From NCBI GenBank assembly GCA_004346645.1, contig SMDA01000003.1, forward strand, positions 310,001-374,000: a stretch of 64,000 bases of DNA, in the 5' to 3' direction. This document shows, one piece after another, positions 24,014-33,169 of the stretch (position 1 is its first letter; the number at the start of each line of letters is the position of its first letter). The position numbers and the translations under genes are program-made. Below the pieces are notes generated by a model that was given only the letters and a program-made list of their open reading frames with translations, was not told the DNA's origin and did not search any database. Source of the DNA: Gulbenkiania mobilis (lineage in GTDB: Bacteria > Pseudomonadota > Gammaproteobacteria > Burkholderiales > Chromobacteriaceae).

Positions 24014-24045
24014 AACGGGACAAAGCGCGATGCGCATGTCCCGTT
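24014..24045. promoter_or_regulatory. Inverted repeat upstream of carA
   Basis: AACGGGACA (24014-24022) and TGTCCCGTT (24037-24045) pair perfectly, with a second inner stem GCGC/GCGC. It lies 53 bases before carA and 90 bases after the M28 peptidase gene. No T-run follows on the minus strand, so it may be a weak terminator for the peptidase gene or a leader element of carA. Confidence 0.45.
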
Positions 24046-24134
24046 TGGTTAAACTTTTCTATTATGCCTCAACAGGTTGTCGCGCGCAACGAAAAAAGTG
24101 TCGCCTACGCACAACTTGCCACCCCCGCCCTCCT

Positions 24135-25190
24135 TCAGAAGTCTGGCGCGCCCTGCCCTTTCGCCGGGCGCGCCAGGCGTTCGAGCAGCGTCCCTAGCAC
24201 CTCCGTGACCTCCCGGGCCCGTTGCTCCACCCGGCCCGGCAGGACACGGTCGACCACCTCGGCCTTGTCGACGTCGGTCTTGTGCCAGGACATGCCTCCG
24301 GGGATGCCCGGCCGGTCGGTCTGGGTGTAACCGTCCCGCTCGCCCAACGTCCAGTTGGTCGCCTCCACCGCCAGCACCGGAATGCCAGCCTCGTCGAAAG
24401 GTTCAAGATCGGAGCAGCAGCCGGTACCGGCCGGATACTTGGGGTTGAGCCCCGGATTGGTCTCGGCCTTGATGTGCCGGGCGCGAGCGATCTCCAACGC
24501 CATATCCCGGGCAAAGCCTGCAGCAGGGTTGGCCGAAACGGTCTTGGGCCCGGCATGAAAATAGAGACGGTCGCCGGTGATCAGGCTGTCCAGATTGATC
24601 ATCAGCCGCACCCGGGCGCGCTCTTCGGCTGCCAGGCTGTCGACATAGGCACGTGAACCCTTGAGGCCCACCTCCTCCCCGCTGAAGAGGACGAATCGTA
24701 CTTCGTGTTGAAGCGGCTTCGCAGCGAGGCGCTCGGCCAGAGCAAGTGCCACCCCAACACCCGACGCATTGTCGTCCAGCCCGGCGAGGGCAGCCCCGCC
24801 GATGTGCTGGCGTGCATCATCCGCCTTGCGCACCGGACGCGAATCGTAATGCGCCCCCACCAGCACCACCGGACCCGAGCCGCCCGGGCGCCTGGCTATG
24901 AGGTTGATCCCCTCTGCGGGCTGACTCAGCTTTTCGGCACCCGGCTTCTCGACCGTGTAGCTGCTGTCAAAAGCCTGGCGTTCGACTACATAGCCCATCT
25001 GGGTCAGGCGTCGTGCAAGATACTCGGCAGCGGCACCGGCACGCTGGGTGCCCACGCTTCGGCCGGGAAAGGTGGCAGCCAGATGGCGCATCTCGCGCGC
25101 GGCCAGAAGGCCGGCCTCTTCGGGGGCTGCCGACGCAGGCGTGCCTTGAAGACAGGCGGCAAGGAGGGGAACAAGCAGCAGGGGACGCAT
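24135..25190 (-). CDS. Secreted M28-family metallo-aminopeptidase
   Basis: 351 residues. A signal peptide MRPLLLVPLLAACLQG with a cut near TPASA-A suggests export; an LAAC lipobox-like stretch could mean a lipoprotein. The zinc ligands of the family are visible in VGAHYDSRP, GLDDNASGVGVALALAE, FSGEEVGLKGSRAY and INLDSL. It resembles bacterial M28 aminopeptidases such as E. coli Iap. ATG at 25188-25190 is chosen because the longer frame would hide the signal peptide. Confidence 0.85.
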   Translation of the reverse strand: MRPLLLVPLLAACLQGTPASAAPEEAGLLAAREMRHLAATFPGRSVGTQRAGAAAEYLARRLTQMGYVVERQAFDSSYTVEKPGAEKLSQPAEGINLIARRPGGSGPVVLVGAHYDSRPVRKADDARQHIGGAALAGLDDNASGVGVALALAERLAAKPLQHEVRFVLFSGEEVGLKGSRAYVDSLAAEERARVRLMINLDSLITGDRLYFHAGPKTVSANPAAGFARDMALEIARARHIKAETNPGLNPKYPAGTGCCSDLEPFDEAGIPVLAVEATNWTLGERDGYTQTDRPGIPGGMSWHKTDVDKAEVVDRVLPGRVEQRAREVTEVLGTLLERLARPAKGQGAPDF

Positions 25191-25259
25191 CGCAGAACGC
25201 CTCTTGTTAACGGTGGGACACCGCCGGGGATGGCAAGCGCCATGCCCCGCAGCCAAAAG

Positions 25260-25283
25260 AAAACCCGGGCAAGCCCGGGTTTT
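25260..25283 (-). terminator. Terminator after acyl-CoA dehydrogenase gene
   Basis: AAAACCCGGGC (25260-25270) pairs with GCCCGGGTTTT (25273-25283). TTTTCTTTTGG follows on the minus strand. Confidence 0.9.
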
Positions 25284-25308
25284 CAGCACGCGTCAAATCG
25301 TCACGACC

Positions 25309-27093
25309 TCAGAAGGCGCTTTCGGGCAGCGCCAGCGCGCTCTCCGCCCCTTCGACGATGGCGGCGGCAAGTCCGCTCACCTGCGGCAGCAGATGCTCGC
25401 CGTAGAAGCGGGCGGTGATCAGCTTGGCGTTGAGGAAGTCGGCATCCGCGTCTTCCTGGCCCTGCTGCGACAGTGCTGCCAGCCCGGCACGCCCCATCTG
25501 CCAGCCTCCAAGAACGATCCCCATCAGCTTCAGGAAGGGCACCGAGCCGGCTGCGGCCAGACGCGGATTGGAGGCGAAGCTCTCCAGGATGAAGGCCACG
25601 CAGCGTTCGGCCTCCACCACGGCCCCGGAGAGGTTGGCCGAAAGGCTGGCCTCGCCGGCGGCGGCCAGCCGGTCTGCCGTAGCGCGGGCCTCGGCCAGCA
25701 GCGCCCGGGCCGTCACGCCGTTTTCGCTGGCGGTCTTGCGACCGATGAGGTCCAGCGCCTGAATGCCGGTCGTACCCTCATAGATGGCCGTGATGCGCGC
25801 ATCGCGATAGTACTGGGCCACGCCGGTCTCTTCCACATAGCCCATCCCGCCATGCACCTGCACTGCCATACTGGTGATCTCGTTGGCCTGCTCAGTGTTC
25901 CATCCCTTGACGATCGGGATCAGGAAGTTCACCAGCGCCTGATTGCGGGCCTTTTCTTCCGGCAGCGGATGGCGGGCGGCGCGGTCCAGCGCCGCCGCCG
26001 TATACAGCGCCAGCGCACGCTGCGCCTCGATCTGCGCTTTCATCGTCATCAGCATGCGGCGGATGTCCGGGTGCTGGATGATGGCAACGCCGGTGGCTTC
26101 CGGCGAACCGACCGCACGGCTCTGCACGCGCTCGCGAGCATATTCCACAGCCTTCTGGTAGGCGCGCTCCGACACGGCCATGCCCTCGATGCCTACGCCC
26201 AGACGGGCATGGTTCATCATCGTGAACATATAGTTGAGCCCTTTGTTGGGCTCGCCGACGAGATAGCCCACCGCGCCGCCTTCGTCGCCGAAGCTCATCA
26301 CTGCGGTGGGGCTGCCATGGATGCCCAGTTTGTGCTCGAGCGAAACGCAGCGTACGTCATTGCGGGCGCCGAGGCTGCCATCCGCGTTTACCAGGAACTT
26401 GGGCACGATGAAGAGCGAGATGCCCTTCACCCCGGCCGGTGCATCCGGCAGGCGGGCCAGCACCAGGTGAACGATGTTGTCGGCAAGGTCATGCTCGCCC
26501 CAGGTGATGAAGATCTTCTGCCCGGTGATGCGGTAGCTGCCGTCCTCGGCCGGAACCGCGCGCGAGCGCACCTGTGCCAGGTCGGAACCGGCCTGCGGCT
26601 CGGTCAGATTCATCGTGCCGGTCCACTCGCCCGTGGACATCCGCGGCAGGTAAATCGCCTTGAGCGCCTCACTGGCGTGGTGATGGATCGCTTCCACTGC
26701 ACCCAGCGTCAGCAGCGGCGCCAGGGAGAAAGCCAGGTTGGCCGAACACCACATTTCCTCGGCCGCGGTCGACACCAGCGCCGGTAGCCCTTGGCCGCCG
26801 AACTCCGCCGGTGCGCGCAGCCCAGCCCAGCCGGCCTCCACATACTGCTGCCAAGCCTCCTTGAATCCTTCCGGAGACCGGACCGAGAAATCCGGGGACC
26901 ATTTGGCGCCTGCGTCGCCCGCCCGGTTGGTGGGCGCCAGCACGCCTTCGGCGAACTTGGCCGCCTCTTCCAGGATGGCATCCACCAGCTCGACCGTGCA
27001 GTCCTCGTTGCCCGGCAGGGCGCAGATGGCCGGCAGGTCGGCCAGGGCATTCAACGCGAAGCGGATGTCCTTGACCGGTGCGTTGTAGATCAT
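25309..27093 (-). CDS. Acyl-CoA dehydrogenase, large (about 600 aa) type
   Basis: 594 residues, the size of the acyl-CoA dehydrogenases with an extra C-terminal domain (FadE5/DmdC-like). MNLTEPQAGSDLAQVR and KIFITWGEHD mark the FAD/substrate region; VQVHGGMGYVEETGVAQYYRDARI and IYEGTTGIQALDLIGRK are the family's C-terminal signatures, with Glu of YEGTTGIQ as the catalytic base. ATG at 27091-27093 follows GGAAGAGG. Electrons go to the ETF encoded just upstream. Two repeat copies lie inside (25633, 26737). Confidence 0.93.
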   Translation of the reverse strand: MIYNAPVKDIRFALNALADLPAICALPGNEDCTVELVDAILEEAAKFAEGVLAPTNRAGDAGAKWSPDFSVRSPEGFKEAWQQYVEAGWAGLRAPAEFGGQGLPALVSTAAEEMWCSANLAFSLAPLLTLGAVEAIHHHASEALKAIYLPRMSTGEWTGTMNLTEPQAGSDLAQVRSRAVPAEDGSYRITGQKIFITWGEHDLADNIVHLVLARLPDAPAGVKGISLFIVPKFLVNADGSLGARNDVRCVSLEHKLGIHGSPTAVMSFGDEGGAVGYLVGEPNKGLNYMFTMMNHARLGVGIEGMAVSERAYQKAVEYARERVQSRAVGSPEATGVAIIQHPDIRRMLMTMKAQIEAQRALALYTAAALDRAARHPLPEEKARNQALVNFLIPIVKGWNTEQANEITSMAVQVHGGMGYVEETGVAQYYRDARITAIYEGTTGIQALDLIGRKTASENGVTARALLAEARATADRLAAAGEASLSANLSGAVVEAERCVAFILESFASNPRLAAAGSVPFLKLMGIVLGGWQMGRAGLAALSQQGQEDADADFLNAKLITARFYGEHLLPQVSGLAAAIVEGAESALALPESAF

Positions 27094-27139
27094 GCTTAAC
27101 CTCTTCCTTTGTGTCGTGTATATCGCGTTCATGAAAAAA

Positions 27140-27220
27140 CCGGCCACGCGCCCGCCAGCAGGCCGGCAGCATGCACCGCGGCGCATGCTGCACTCCTCCC
27201 GACGAGCCGGTCGTGGCCGG
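27140..27220 (-). terminator. Nested inverted repeats between etfA and acyl-CoA dehydrogenase gene
   Basis: An outer pair CCGGCCACG (27140-27148) and CGTGGCCGG (27212-27220) encloses an inner perfect stem GCAGCATGC/GCATGCTGC (27166-27174 and 27183-27191). On the minus strand the outer stem is followed by TTTTTTC. It looks like an elaborate terminator or processing element that would set the etf to dehydrogenase ratio. Confidence 0.55.
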
Positions 27221-27254
27221 CTTTCTGATCGTTATCGTTCTGGCTGACGAAGAC

Positions 27255-28190
27255 TTACTTCGACAGTTCGGCCATCAGTTCGGGCACCACGGTAAAGAGG
27301 TCGCCCACCAGGCCGTAATCCGCCACCTGGAAGATGGGGGCTTCTTCGTCCTTGTTGATGGCAACGATCACCTTGGAATCCTTCATGCCGGCCAGGTGCT
27401 GGATCGCACCCGAGATGCCCACCGCCAGGTACAACTGCGGGGCCACCACCTTGCCGGTCTGGCCGACCTGGTAGTCGTTGGGAGCGTAACCGGCATCCAC
27501 TGCAGCGCGCGAGGCCCCTACGGCGGCGCCCAGCTTGTCGGCCAAAGGCTCGATGACGGCCTTGAACTGCTCTTCCGAGCCGAGGGCTCGGCCACCAGAA
27601 ACGATGATCTTGGCGGCACCCAGCTCCGGACGGTCAGACTTGGTCAGCTCCTGTCCGACGAAAGTGGAGAGTCCGGCGTCGCCGGCAGCGTCCACATTCT
27701 CGATCACGGCAGACCCACCGGTCGCGGCGGCTTCGAAGGCAGTGGTCCGCACGGTAATCACTTTCACCGAGTCGGAGGACTGCACGGTAGCCATCACGTT
27801 ACCGGCATAAATCGGCCGCACGAATGTGTCGGCCGACTCGATGGCGGTAATCTCGGAGATCTGCGCTACATCCAGCAGTGCCGCCACGCGCGGCAGCACG
27901 TTTTTGCCGTAGGTGGAGGCCGGCGCCAGCACATGGCTGTAGCTGCGGGCCAGCCCCACGATCAGGGCGGCGAGGTTTTCGGCAAGGCCGTGCGCATATT
28001 CTGCGGCATCCGCCACCAGTACCTTGGCCACACCTGCGATGCCCTTGGCCGCCTCGGCTGCGGCACCGGCATTCTGCCCCGCCACGAGCACATGGATGTC
28101 GCCACCAATCTTCTGGGCGGCGCTCACGGTATTCAGGGTGCCTGCCTTCAGGCTCTGGTTGTCGTGTTCAGCGATAACGAGAATTGCCAT
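27255..28190 (-). CDS. etfA: Electron transfer flavoprotein alpha subunit
   Basis: 311 residues. With EtfB it passes electrons from acyl-CoA dehydrogenases to the ETF:quinone oxidoreductase. The FAD site is in the C-terminal half: [14 protein letters not shown] (about residues 197-210), [45 protein letters not shown] (the family signature) and [20 protein letters not shown]. It begins one base after the etfB stop, so the two are tightly coupled. Confidence 0.97.
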   Translation of the reverse strand: MAILVIAEHDNQSLKAGTLNTVSAAQKIGGDIHVLVAGQNAGAAAEAAKGIAGVAKVLVADAAEYAHGLAENLAALIVGLARSYSHVLAPASTYGKNVLPRVAALLDVAQISEITAIESADTFVRPIYAGNVMATVQSSDSVKVITVRTTAFEAAATGGSAVIENVDAAGDAGLSTFVGQELTKSDRPELGAAKIIVSGGRALGSEEQFKAVIEPLADKLGAAVGASRAAVDAGYAPNDYQVGQTGKVVAPQLYLAVGISGAIQHLAGMKDSKVIVAINKDEEAPIFQVADYGLVGDLFTVVPELMAELSK

Positions 28191-28191
28191 G

Positions 28192-28941
28192 TCACAGCAC
28201 CTTTGCTTCGTTCTTCAGTTTGGCCACGAGTTCGGCAGCGCTTGCCACCTTTACGCCTGCCGAGCGCTTGGCGGGCTCGGCGACCTTCAGCGTCTTCAGA
28301 CGCGGCGTCACGTCCACACCCAGATCGGCAGGCGTGGTCTTGTCCAGCGGTTTCTTCTTGGCCGCCATGATGTTGGGCAGCTTTACATAGCGGGGCTCGT
28401 TCAGGCGCAGGTCAGTGGTTACCACGGCCGGCAGCTTGAGTTTGACCGTCTCCAGGCCGCCATCCACTTCGCGGGTCACGTCAACGCTAGCGTCAGCCAA
28501 GTCCACCTTGGAGGCGAAGGTGCCTTGCGCCCAGCCCAGCAAAGCGGACAGCATCTGGCCAGTCTGGTTGGAATCGTCATCAATGGCCTGCTTGCCCACG
28601 ATCACCAGTTGCGGCTGTTCCTTGGCCACCACTTCCTTGAGCAGCTTGGCCACGGCCAGCGGCTGGAGCTCGGCGTCGGTTTCCACCAGGATGGCCCGGT
28701 CGGCCCCCATGGCCAGCGCGGTGCGCAGGGTTTCCTCGCACTGCTTCACGCCCATGGATACGGCGACAATCTCGGTGGCCTTGCCGGCTTCCTTCAGGCG
28801 GACAGCCTCTTCCACAGCGATCTCGTCGAACGGGTTCATCGACATCTTCACGTTGGCGATATCGACATCGCTACCATCGGCCTTAACGCGAACCTTCACG
28901 TTGTAATCCACAACGCGTTTCACAGCGACTAGAACTTTCAT
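28192..28941 (-). CDS. etfB: Electron transfer flavoprotein beta subunit
   Basis: 249 residues. It binds AMP and pairs with Etf[21 protein letters not shown] at the N-terminus and the signature [40 protein letters not shown] are characteristic. It is the first gene of etfB-etfA and probably of the acyl-CoA dehydrogenase gene too. The upstream region carries the PsrA-like palindromes. Confidence 0.97.
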   Translation of the reverse strand: MKVLVAVKRVVDYNVKVRVKADGSDVDIANVKMSMNPFDEIAVEEAVRLKEAGKATEIVAVSMGVKQCEETLRTALAMGADRAILVETDAELQPLAVAKLLKEVVAKEQPQLVIVGKQAIDDDSNQTGQMLSALLGWAQGTFASKVDLADASVDVTREVDGGLETVKLKLPAVVTTDLRLNEPRYVKLPNIMAAKKKPLDKTTPADLGVDVTPRLKTLKVAEPAKRSAGVKVASAAELVAKLKNEAKVL

Positions 28942-29002
28942 ATTCCTCCAGCGAAAGCGCTCTCTGGTTGGTCGAAATTCGGCGGCTAGGAAGTGCTTTC
29001 CG

Positions 29003-29037
29003 ATTATGCCGCAAGCTCGTTTTCAAACGAGCGTTTG
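29003..29037. promoter_or_regulatory. Overlapping palindromes, PsrA-type box, in the etfB/maoC divergent region
   Basis: GCTCGTTT-TC-AAACGAGC (29015-29032) and CAAACG-AG-CGTTTG (29024-29037) are two perfect, overlapping dyads. The second fits the consensus reported for the fatty-acid-sensing repressor PsrA (S-AAAC-N2-4-GTTT-S) with a four-base spacer. CATAAT on the minus strand (29003-29008) is a possible -10 for etfB, so the palindromes would cover the -35 region. The regulator identity is inferred. Confidence 0.6.
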
Positions 29038-29175
29038 GTTGGAAACCGGCGTGTGCCGCGTCGCTCAAATGCAACGCCTGTCGGCAATAGTACGGCATTT
29101 CCCTACAATTTGCATTTGGGGTAAAGCGTGACACAATGCACTGCAGCATTTCGCCGTCATACGAAGGAGAAAGCC

Positions 29176-29601
29176 TTGACTGTCTATTTCGAAGATATCC
29201 AGATCGGCGACAGCGCCGAATACGCCAAAACCATTACGGAAGCAGACATTCTGCTGTTCTCGGCGGTTACCGGGGACAACAACCCGGTCCACCTGAACCA
29301 GGAGTATGCCGAGGGCACCCCCTTCAAAACCCGTATCGCTCACGGCATGCTGACGGCGGGGCTGATCTCCACCGTGGTGGGCACTCGCCTGCCGGGCGAA
29401 GGCACCATCTACCTTTCGCAGTCCACCCGTTTCAAGGCACCGGTGCGCATCGGCGACACCGTCACGGCCCGCGCCCGCGTCATCGAAATGGACGCCGACA
29501 AGAAGCGTGTGAAGTTCGCCACCGAGTGTCTGGTAGCCGGCAAGGTGGTGCTCGAAGGCGAGTCGCTGGTAATCGCCCCCTCGCGTCCTGCTTCGGCATG
29601 A
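29176..29601 (+). CDS. MaoC-like (R)-specific enoyl-CoA hydratase
   Basis: 141 residues, a single hot-dog fold. The hydratase-2 motif with Asp and His, AVTGDNNPVHLN (about residues 30-41), is complete, followed by TRIAHGMLTAGLIS. Family members (PhaJ) hydrate trans-2-enoyl-CoA to the (R)-3-hydroxy form. The only ATG in frame is far upstream; TTG at 29176 has GGAGA at the right distance and gives the family N-terminus LTVYFEDIQIGD. It overlaps the next gene by four bases. Confidence 0.88.
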   Translation: MTVYFEDIQIGDSAEYAKTITEADILLFSAVTGDNNPVHLNQEYAEGTPFKTRIAHGMLTAGLISTVVGTRLPGEGTIYLSQSTRFKAPVRIGDTVTARARVIEMDADKKRVKFATECLVAGKVVLEGESLVIAPSRPASA

Positions 29602-30065
29602 GTGCGCTGACCCTTTGCGCCGTGACCGATGCCGCTGGTCAGGTGGCCAGGCCGGATCTCCTGGCTGCAGCCCTGCCGGTCCATCGGCAGCTGCGCCCGG
29701 GCCTGCCTGCTACCGAGGCCGCCTATGTCGAAAAAATGCAACGCATTTTCGGCTACGGGGCACGGATGGTGGTGGCCTGCCTGCCCGATGGGAAGGTGGC
29801 AGGCCTGGCGCTCTACCGCGTGTATGAAAACACCTACGAGGACCTGCGCCTTTACATCGACGACCTCGTCACCGATGAGGCACAGCGCTCCATGGGGGTG
29901 GGCAGCCAGCTTCTGGAGCAGTGCGAGACGCTAGCGCGTGTGAACGGATGCCGCTATCTGGTCCTCGACTCGGGAACCTGGCGCACGCAGGCGCACAAGC
30001 TCTACTTCCGTCAGGGCTTCACCATCAGTTCGTTTCACTTCACCAAGCCGCTCCTGGACGCTTGA
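29598..30065 (+). CDS. GNAT-family N-acetyltransferase
   Basis: 155 residues. The acetyl-CoA-binding region DDLVTDEAQRSMGVGSQLLEQCETLA (about residues 87-112) contains the R/Q-x-x-G-x-G/A loop, here RSMGVGS, and the C-terminal YFRQGFTISSFHFTK is typical. The acceptor is unknown. Its ATG overlaps the TGA of the hydratase gene (ATGA), so the two are translationally coupled. Confidence 0.88.
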   Translation: MSALTLCAVTDAAGQVARPDLLAAALPVHRQLRPGLPATEAAYVEKMQRIFGYGARMVVACLPDGKVAGLALYRVYENTYEDLRLYIDDLVTDEAQRSMGVGSQLLEQCETLARVNGCRYLVLDSGTWRTQAHKLYFRQGFTISSFHFTKPLLDA

Positions 30066-30082
30066 TGGGTAGGCGCGGCTGT

Positions 30083-31180
30083 TCAGCCGGCTGCGCCTTC
30101 TTTTCCCCTTCGGTCATGCCGGGCAAGTGCCCAGGCCACGTGCTCCCGTACCAGCGCGGACGGATGGTTGCGTCGCAAGGCTAGGGCGGCCAATACTTCC
30201 GGGGTGGAGGGTGCATTTCCCAGCCCGATGGCGAGGTTGGACAGCCATTTCTCGTAGCCGATGCGCCAGATGGGGCTGCCCGCCATCCGCAGGCGGAAGG
30301 TTTCCTCAGTCCAAGTGAAAAGTTCGGCCAAGGTGCTGTTGTCCAGCCCATGTCTGACCGCGAAGTCTCCCTCCCTGGTCGGCACGGCAAACCGGTTCCA
30401 CGGGCATACCAGCTGGCAGTCGTCGCATCCGTACACTCTGTTGCCGATCAAGGGCCGCAAGGGCTCCGGGATCGGGCCCTTCAGCTCTATGGTGAGATAC
30501 GAGATACAACGCCGTGCATCCACCTCGTAGGGCGCGACAATCGCTCCGGTAGGGCAAACCTCGATGCAGCGGGTGCAACGGCCACAGTGACCCGCCTCGG
30601 AGGCGTCTTCCGGCAACGGCAGGTCGGTGAGAATTTCTCCCAGGAAAAACAGCGACCCTTCGGAGCGGTTGAGCAGCAGCGTGTGCTTGCCCCGCCACCC
30701 CATTCCGGCCTGGGCGGCCAGCGCCACTTCCGCCACCGGCGCACTGTCGGTGAACACCCGATAACCATGCTGGCCCACCGCCTGCGTCACCTTTTCGGCC
30801 AACCTCTGTAACCGGTTGCGCAAGACCTTGTGATAGTCCCGCCCCAAGGCATACCGCGAGATATAGGCCCGGCTGCCGTCCGCCAGCACCGCTTCGGCCG
30901 GTGCCGCCTCTGCGGGCCAGTAGTTCATACGCACTGAAATCACCGACAGGGTGCCTGGCACCAATTCTGCCGGGCGCAACCGCAGCGCCCCATGCCGGGC
31001 CATGTAGTCCATTTCGCCGTGATAGCCCTTCTCCAGCCAGCGCGCCAGGCGCTGTTCGGCCTCGGGCGGCAGGGCAGCCCGGCTGATCCGGGCATCGGCG
31101 AAGCCGTCTTCCCGCGCCCAGTCTTTGATTTGCCGGGCCAATTCGCGATAATTCGCGTTTTCGGAACGAGGTAGGGTCAT
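30083..31180 (-). CDS. queG: Epoxyqueuosine reductase
   Basis: 365 residues. It performs the last step of queuosine synthesis in tRNA using cobalamin and two 4Fe-4S clusters. The first cluster motif CGRCTRCIEVCPTGA is at about residues 199-213, the second, CDDCQLVCPWN, near residues 251-261. The C-terminal HEAT-like segment (HPSALVREHVAWALARH) is present. The start overlaps that of the divergent tsaE by two bases. Confidence 0.95.
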   Translation of the reverse strand: MTLPRSENANYRELARQIKDWAREDGFADARISRAALPPEAEQRLARWLEKGYHGEMDYMARHGALRLRPAELVPGTLSVISVRMNYWPAEAAPAEAVLADGSRAYISRYALGRDYHKVLRNRLQRLAEKVTQAVGQHGYRVFTDSAPVAEVALAAQAGMGWRGKHTLLLNRSEGSLFFLGEILTDLPLPEDASEAGHCGRCTRCIEVCPTGAIVAPYEVDARRCISYLTIELKGPIPEPLRPLIGNRVYGCDDCQLVCPWNRFAVPTREGDFAVRHGLDNSTLAELFTWTEETFRLRMAGSPIWRIGYEKWLSNLAIGLGNAPSTPEVLAALALRRNHPSALVREHVAWALARHDRRGKEGAAG

Positions 31181-31673
31181 GGGGGGCGATGATAACAGCG
31201 TTGTGGACGGTTACCTGAAGGACGAGCAGGCCACGCTTGCCTTGGGTGCAACAGTGGCCCGACACCTGCCGTCAGGCGGAGTAATCTATCTTCTGGGGGA
31301 CCTGGGGGCGGGCAAGACCACCTTCACCCGTGGGCTGCTCAATGGTCTGGGACATATTGGCCGTGTGAAGAGCCCGACCTATACTCTTGTCGAAACTTAC
31401 ACGCCGACCCCGGTGCTGACGCTCCATCATTTCGACCTCTACCGTTTCGGTGACCCGATGGAGTGGGAGGACGCCGGGTTTCGCGACTACTTCGGCCCGG
31501 ACACCCTCTGCATCGTGGAATGGCCGGAGAAGGCCGCCGGCGCACTGCCTCCGGCAGACCTGACTTTGCAATTGACCGTAGAAGGCACAGGCCGTCATTA
31601 TTGCCTGACCGCCGGCACGCCCACAGGAACAGCATGTCTTCGCACGATTTCGACCCCTCCCGCCGTCGGCTGA
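31179..31673 (+). CDS. tsaE: tRNA threonylcarbamoyladenosine synthesis ATPase
   Basis: 164 residues. A small P-loop ATPase needed with TsaB and TsaD for t6A37 in tRNA. Walker A is [10 protein letters not shown] (about residues 40-49); [10 protein letters not shown] and [18 protein letters not shown] are family motifs. The start is uncertain: ATG at 31179 overlaps the queG start, and GTG codons a few residues on are possible. The last 40 bases overlap amiC, so the two are likely coupled, as in many proteobacteria. Confidence 0.93.
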   Translation: MGGDDNSVVDGYLKDEQATLALGATVARHLPSGGVIYLLGDLGAGKTTFTRGLLNGLGHIGRVKSPTYTLVETYTPTPVLTLHHFDLYRFGDPMEWEDAGFRDYFGPDTLCIVEWPEKAAGALPPADLTLQLTVEGTGRHYCLTAGTPTGTACLRTISTPPAVG

Positions 31674-32875
31674 TCGGCGCGGCCGCCGCCACCATTCTCC
31701 TGTCGGTGAGCCGGGCCGGGTTTGCTGCGGCCAACCAGGTAGTGGCGCTGCGCGTCTGGCCTTCATCCACCTATACCCGCCTGACACTCGAGGCCAGCGA
31801 CAGCCTGAAGTTCAGGCACTTCCTCATGAGTGACCCCTCACGCCTGGTGGTGGACATCGAGGGCGTACAGATCAATGGCATCCTGAAGGATATCGGCAGC
31901 CAGATCCAGCAGGCTGACCCCTTCATCCGTTCGGCCCGCGCTGGCCAGTTCAATAGCGACACGGTCCGCGTGGTACTGGATCTCAAGTCCGACATCAAGC
32001 CCCAGGTCTTCACCCTGCCTCCGGTGGCTGAATACCGGCATCGGCTGGTGGTCGACCTCTTCCCCGCAGCGCCCCAGAACGACCCCTTGCTCAGCCTGCT
32101 CGAAGACTACAACAAGGGCACCATCGACCGTCTGCCCGAGCCCCCTGCCCGTCCGCGCGGCCGCCCCGGACAGCAGCGGCCGCTGGTCATCATGCTAGAC
32201 CCGGGGCACGGCGGCGAGGACCCGGGCGCCATCGGTCCGTCCGGCGTACAGGAGAAGGATGTGGTACTGCGCATCGGCAAGCAGCTCAAGCGTCTGATCG
32301 ACGGCGAGCGCAACATGCGTGCCTTCATGACGCGGGAGGAAGACGTGTTTATCCCGCTGGGCGTGCGCGTAGCCAAGGCACGCAAGCTCAATGCCGACCT
32401 GTTCATCTCGCTGCATGCCGATGCCTTCATCACCCCTACGGCCCGCGGATCTTCGGTTTTCGCACTGTCCGAAAAGGGGGCCACCAGCACGGCAGCCAAA
32501 TATCTGGCGCAGACACAGAACGCGGCCGACCTGATCGGCGGGGTCAAGATCGACACCAAGGACCGCTACCTAGCCCACACCCTGCTGGACCTGACACAGA
32601 CGGCTACCATCAACGACAGCCTGAAGCTGGGCAAAGCCGTGCTGGGACAGCTGGGCGACCTCAACAAACTGCACAAGGAGCGGGTGGAGCAGGCAGGATT
32701 TGCAGTGCTGAAGGCGCCGGACATCCCCTCCATCCTGGTGGAAACGGCCTTCATCAGCAATCCGGAGGAAGAAAGGCGCCTGGTCGATAGTGGGTTCCAG
32801 CAGGATGTGGCCAAGGCGATCTTGGGCGGGGTGCGCAGCTACTTTGCCCAAGGGGCAGCTATCGCGCGTATCTGA
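31634..32875 (+). CDS. amiC: N-acetylmuramoyl-L-alanine amidase, Tat-exported
   Basis: 413 residues. The N-terminus contains [24 protein letters not shown], a twin-arginine signal. An AMIN domain follows (about residues 38-130) for septal targeting, then a Pro/Arg-rich linker and an Amidase_3 domain from about residue 180. Zinc ligands are in [13 protein letters not shown], the ISLHADAF His, and the Glu in [10 protein letters not shown]. It splits daughter cells by cutting peptide stems from peptidoglycan. ATG at 31634 lies within tsaE; a longer frame is rejected. Confidence 0.94.
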   Translation: MSSHDFDPSRRRLIGAAAATILLSVSRAGFAAANQVVALRVWPSSTYTRLTLEASDSLKFRHFLMSDPSRLVVDIEGVQINGILKDIGSQIQQADPFIRSARAGQFNSDTVRVVLDLKSDIKPQVFTLPPVAEYRHRLVVDLFPAAPQNDPLLSLLEDYNKGTIDRLPEPPARPRGRPGQQRPLVIMLDPGHGGEDPGAIGPSGVQEKDVVLRIGKQLKRLIDGERNMRAFMTREEDVFIPLGVRVAKARKLNADLFISLHADAFITPTARGSSVFALSEKGATSTAAKYLAQTQNAADLIGGVKIDTKDRYLAHTLLDLTQTATINDSLKLGKAVLGQLGDLNKLHKERVEQAGFAVLKAPDIPSILVETAFISNPEEERRLVDSGFQQDVAKAILGGVRSYFAQGAAIARI

Positions 32876-32895
32876 GCGACCTCCCATACAGCCAG

Positions 32896-32922
32896 AACGC
32901 CCCGCATGAGCGGGGCGTTTTT
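32896..32922 (+). terminator. Terminator after amiC
   Basis: AACGCCCCGC (32896-32905) pairs with GCGGGGCGTT (32910-32919) across ATGA and is followed by TTTT. Confidence 0.92.
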
Positions 32923-32945
32923 ACTGCCTCTTGCAAGTGCAAGGA

Positions 32946-33146
32946 CTAGTGCGTACCCGGCCCTTCGCTGGGGGGCTCGTCACCCGAAGCCGCCACACGG
33001 TAGCGCTCCTCGGCCCACTGGCCAAGGTCGATCAGCTTGCACCGCTCGCTGCAGAAGGGGCGGTAAGGACTGTGCGCCCCCCATTCGACCGGCGTGCGGC
33101 AGATCGGGCAGGCGACAACGGTTGCGGCAGGAGAGGAGGATGTCAT
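32946..33146 (-). CDS. yacG: DNA gyrase inhibitor / zinc-ribbon protein YacG
   Basis: 66 residues. It has one zinc-ribbon: [10 protein letters not shown] and [19 protein letters not shown] give the four cysteines. It binds GyrB and blocks supercoiling in E. coli. ATG at 33144-33146 is chosen over an upstream in-frame start because it gives the usual length. It follows zapD by 23 bases in the common pilD-coaE-zapD-yacG order. Confidence 0.93.
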   Translation of the reverse strand: MTSSSPAATVVACPICRTPVEWGAHSPYRPFCSERCKLIDLGQWAEERYRVAASGDEPPSEGPGTH

Positions 33147-33169
33147 GTCGGAGTAAAGGAGGCCAGGCC

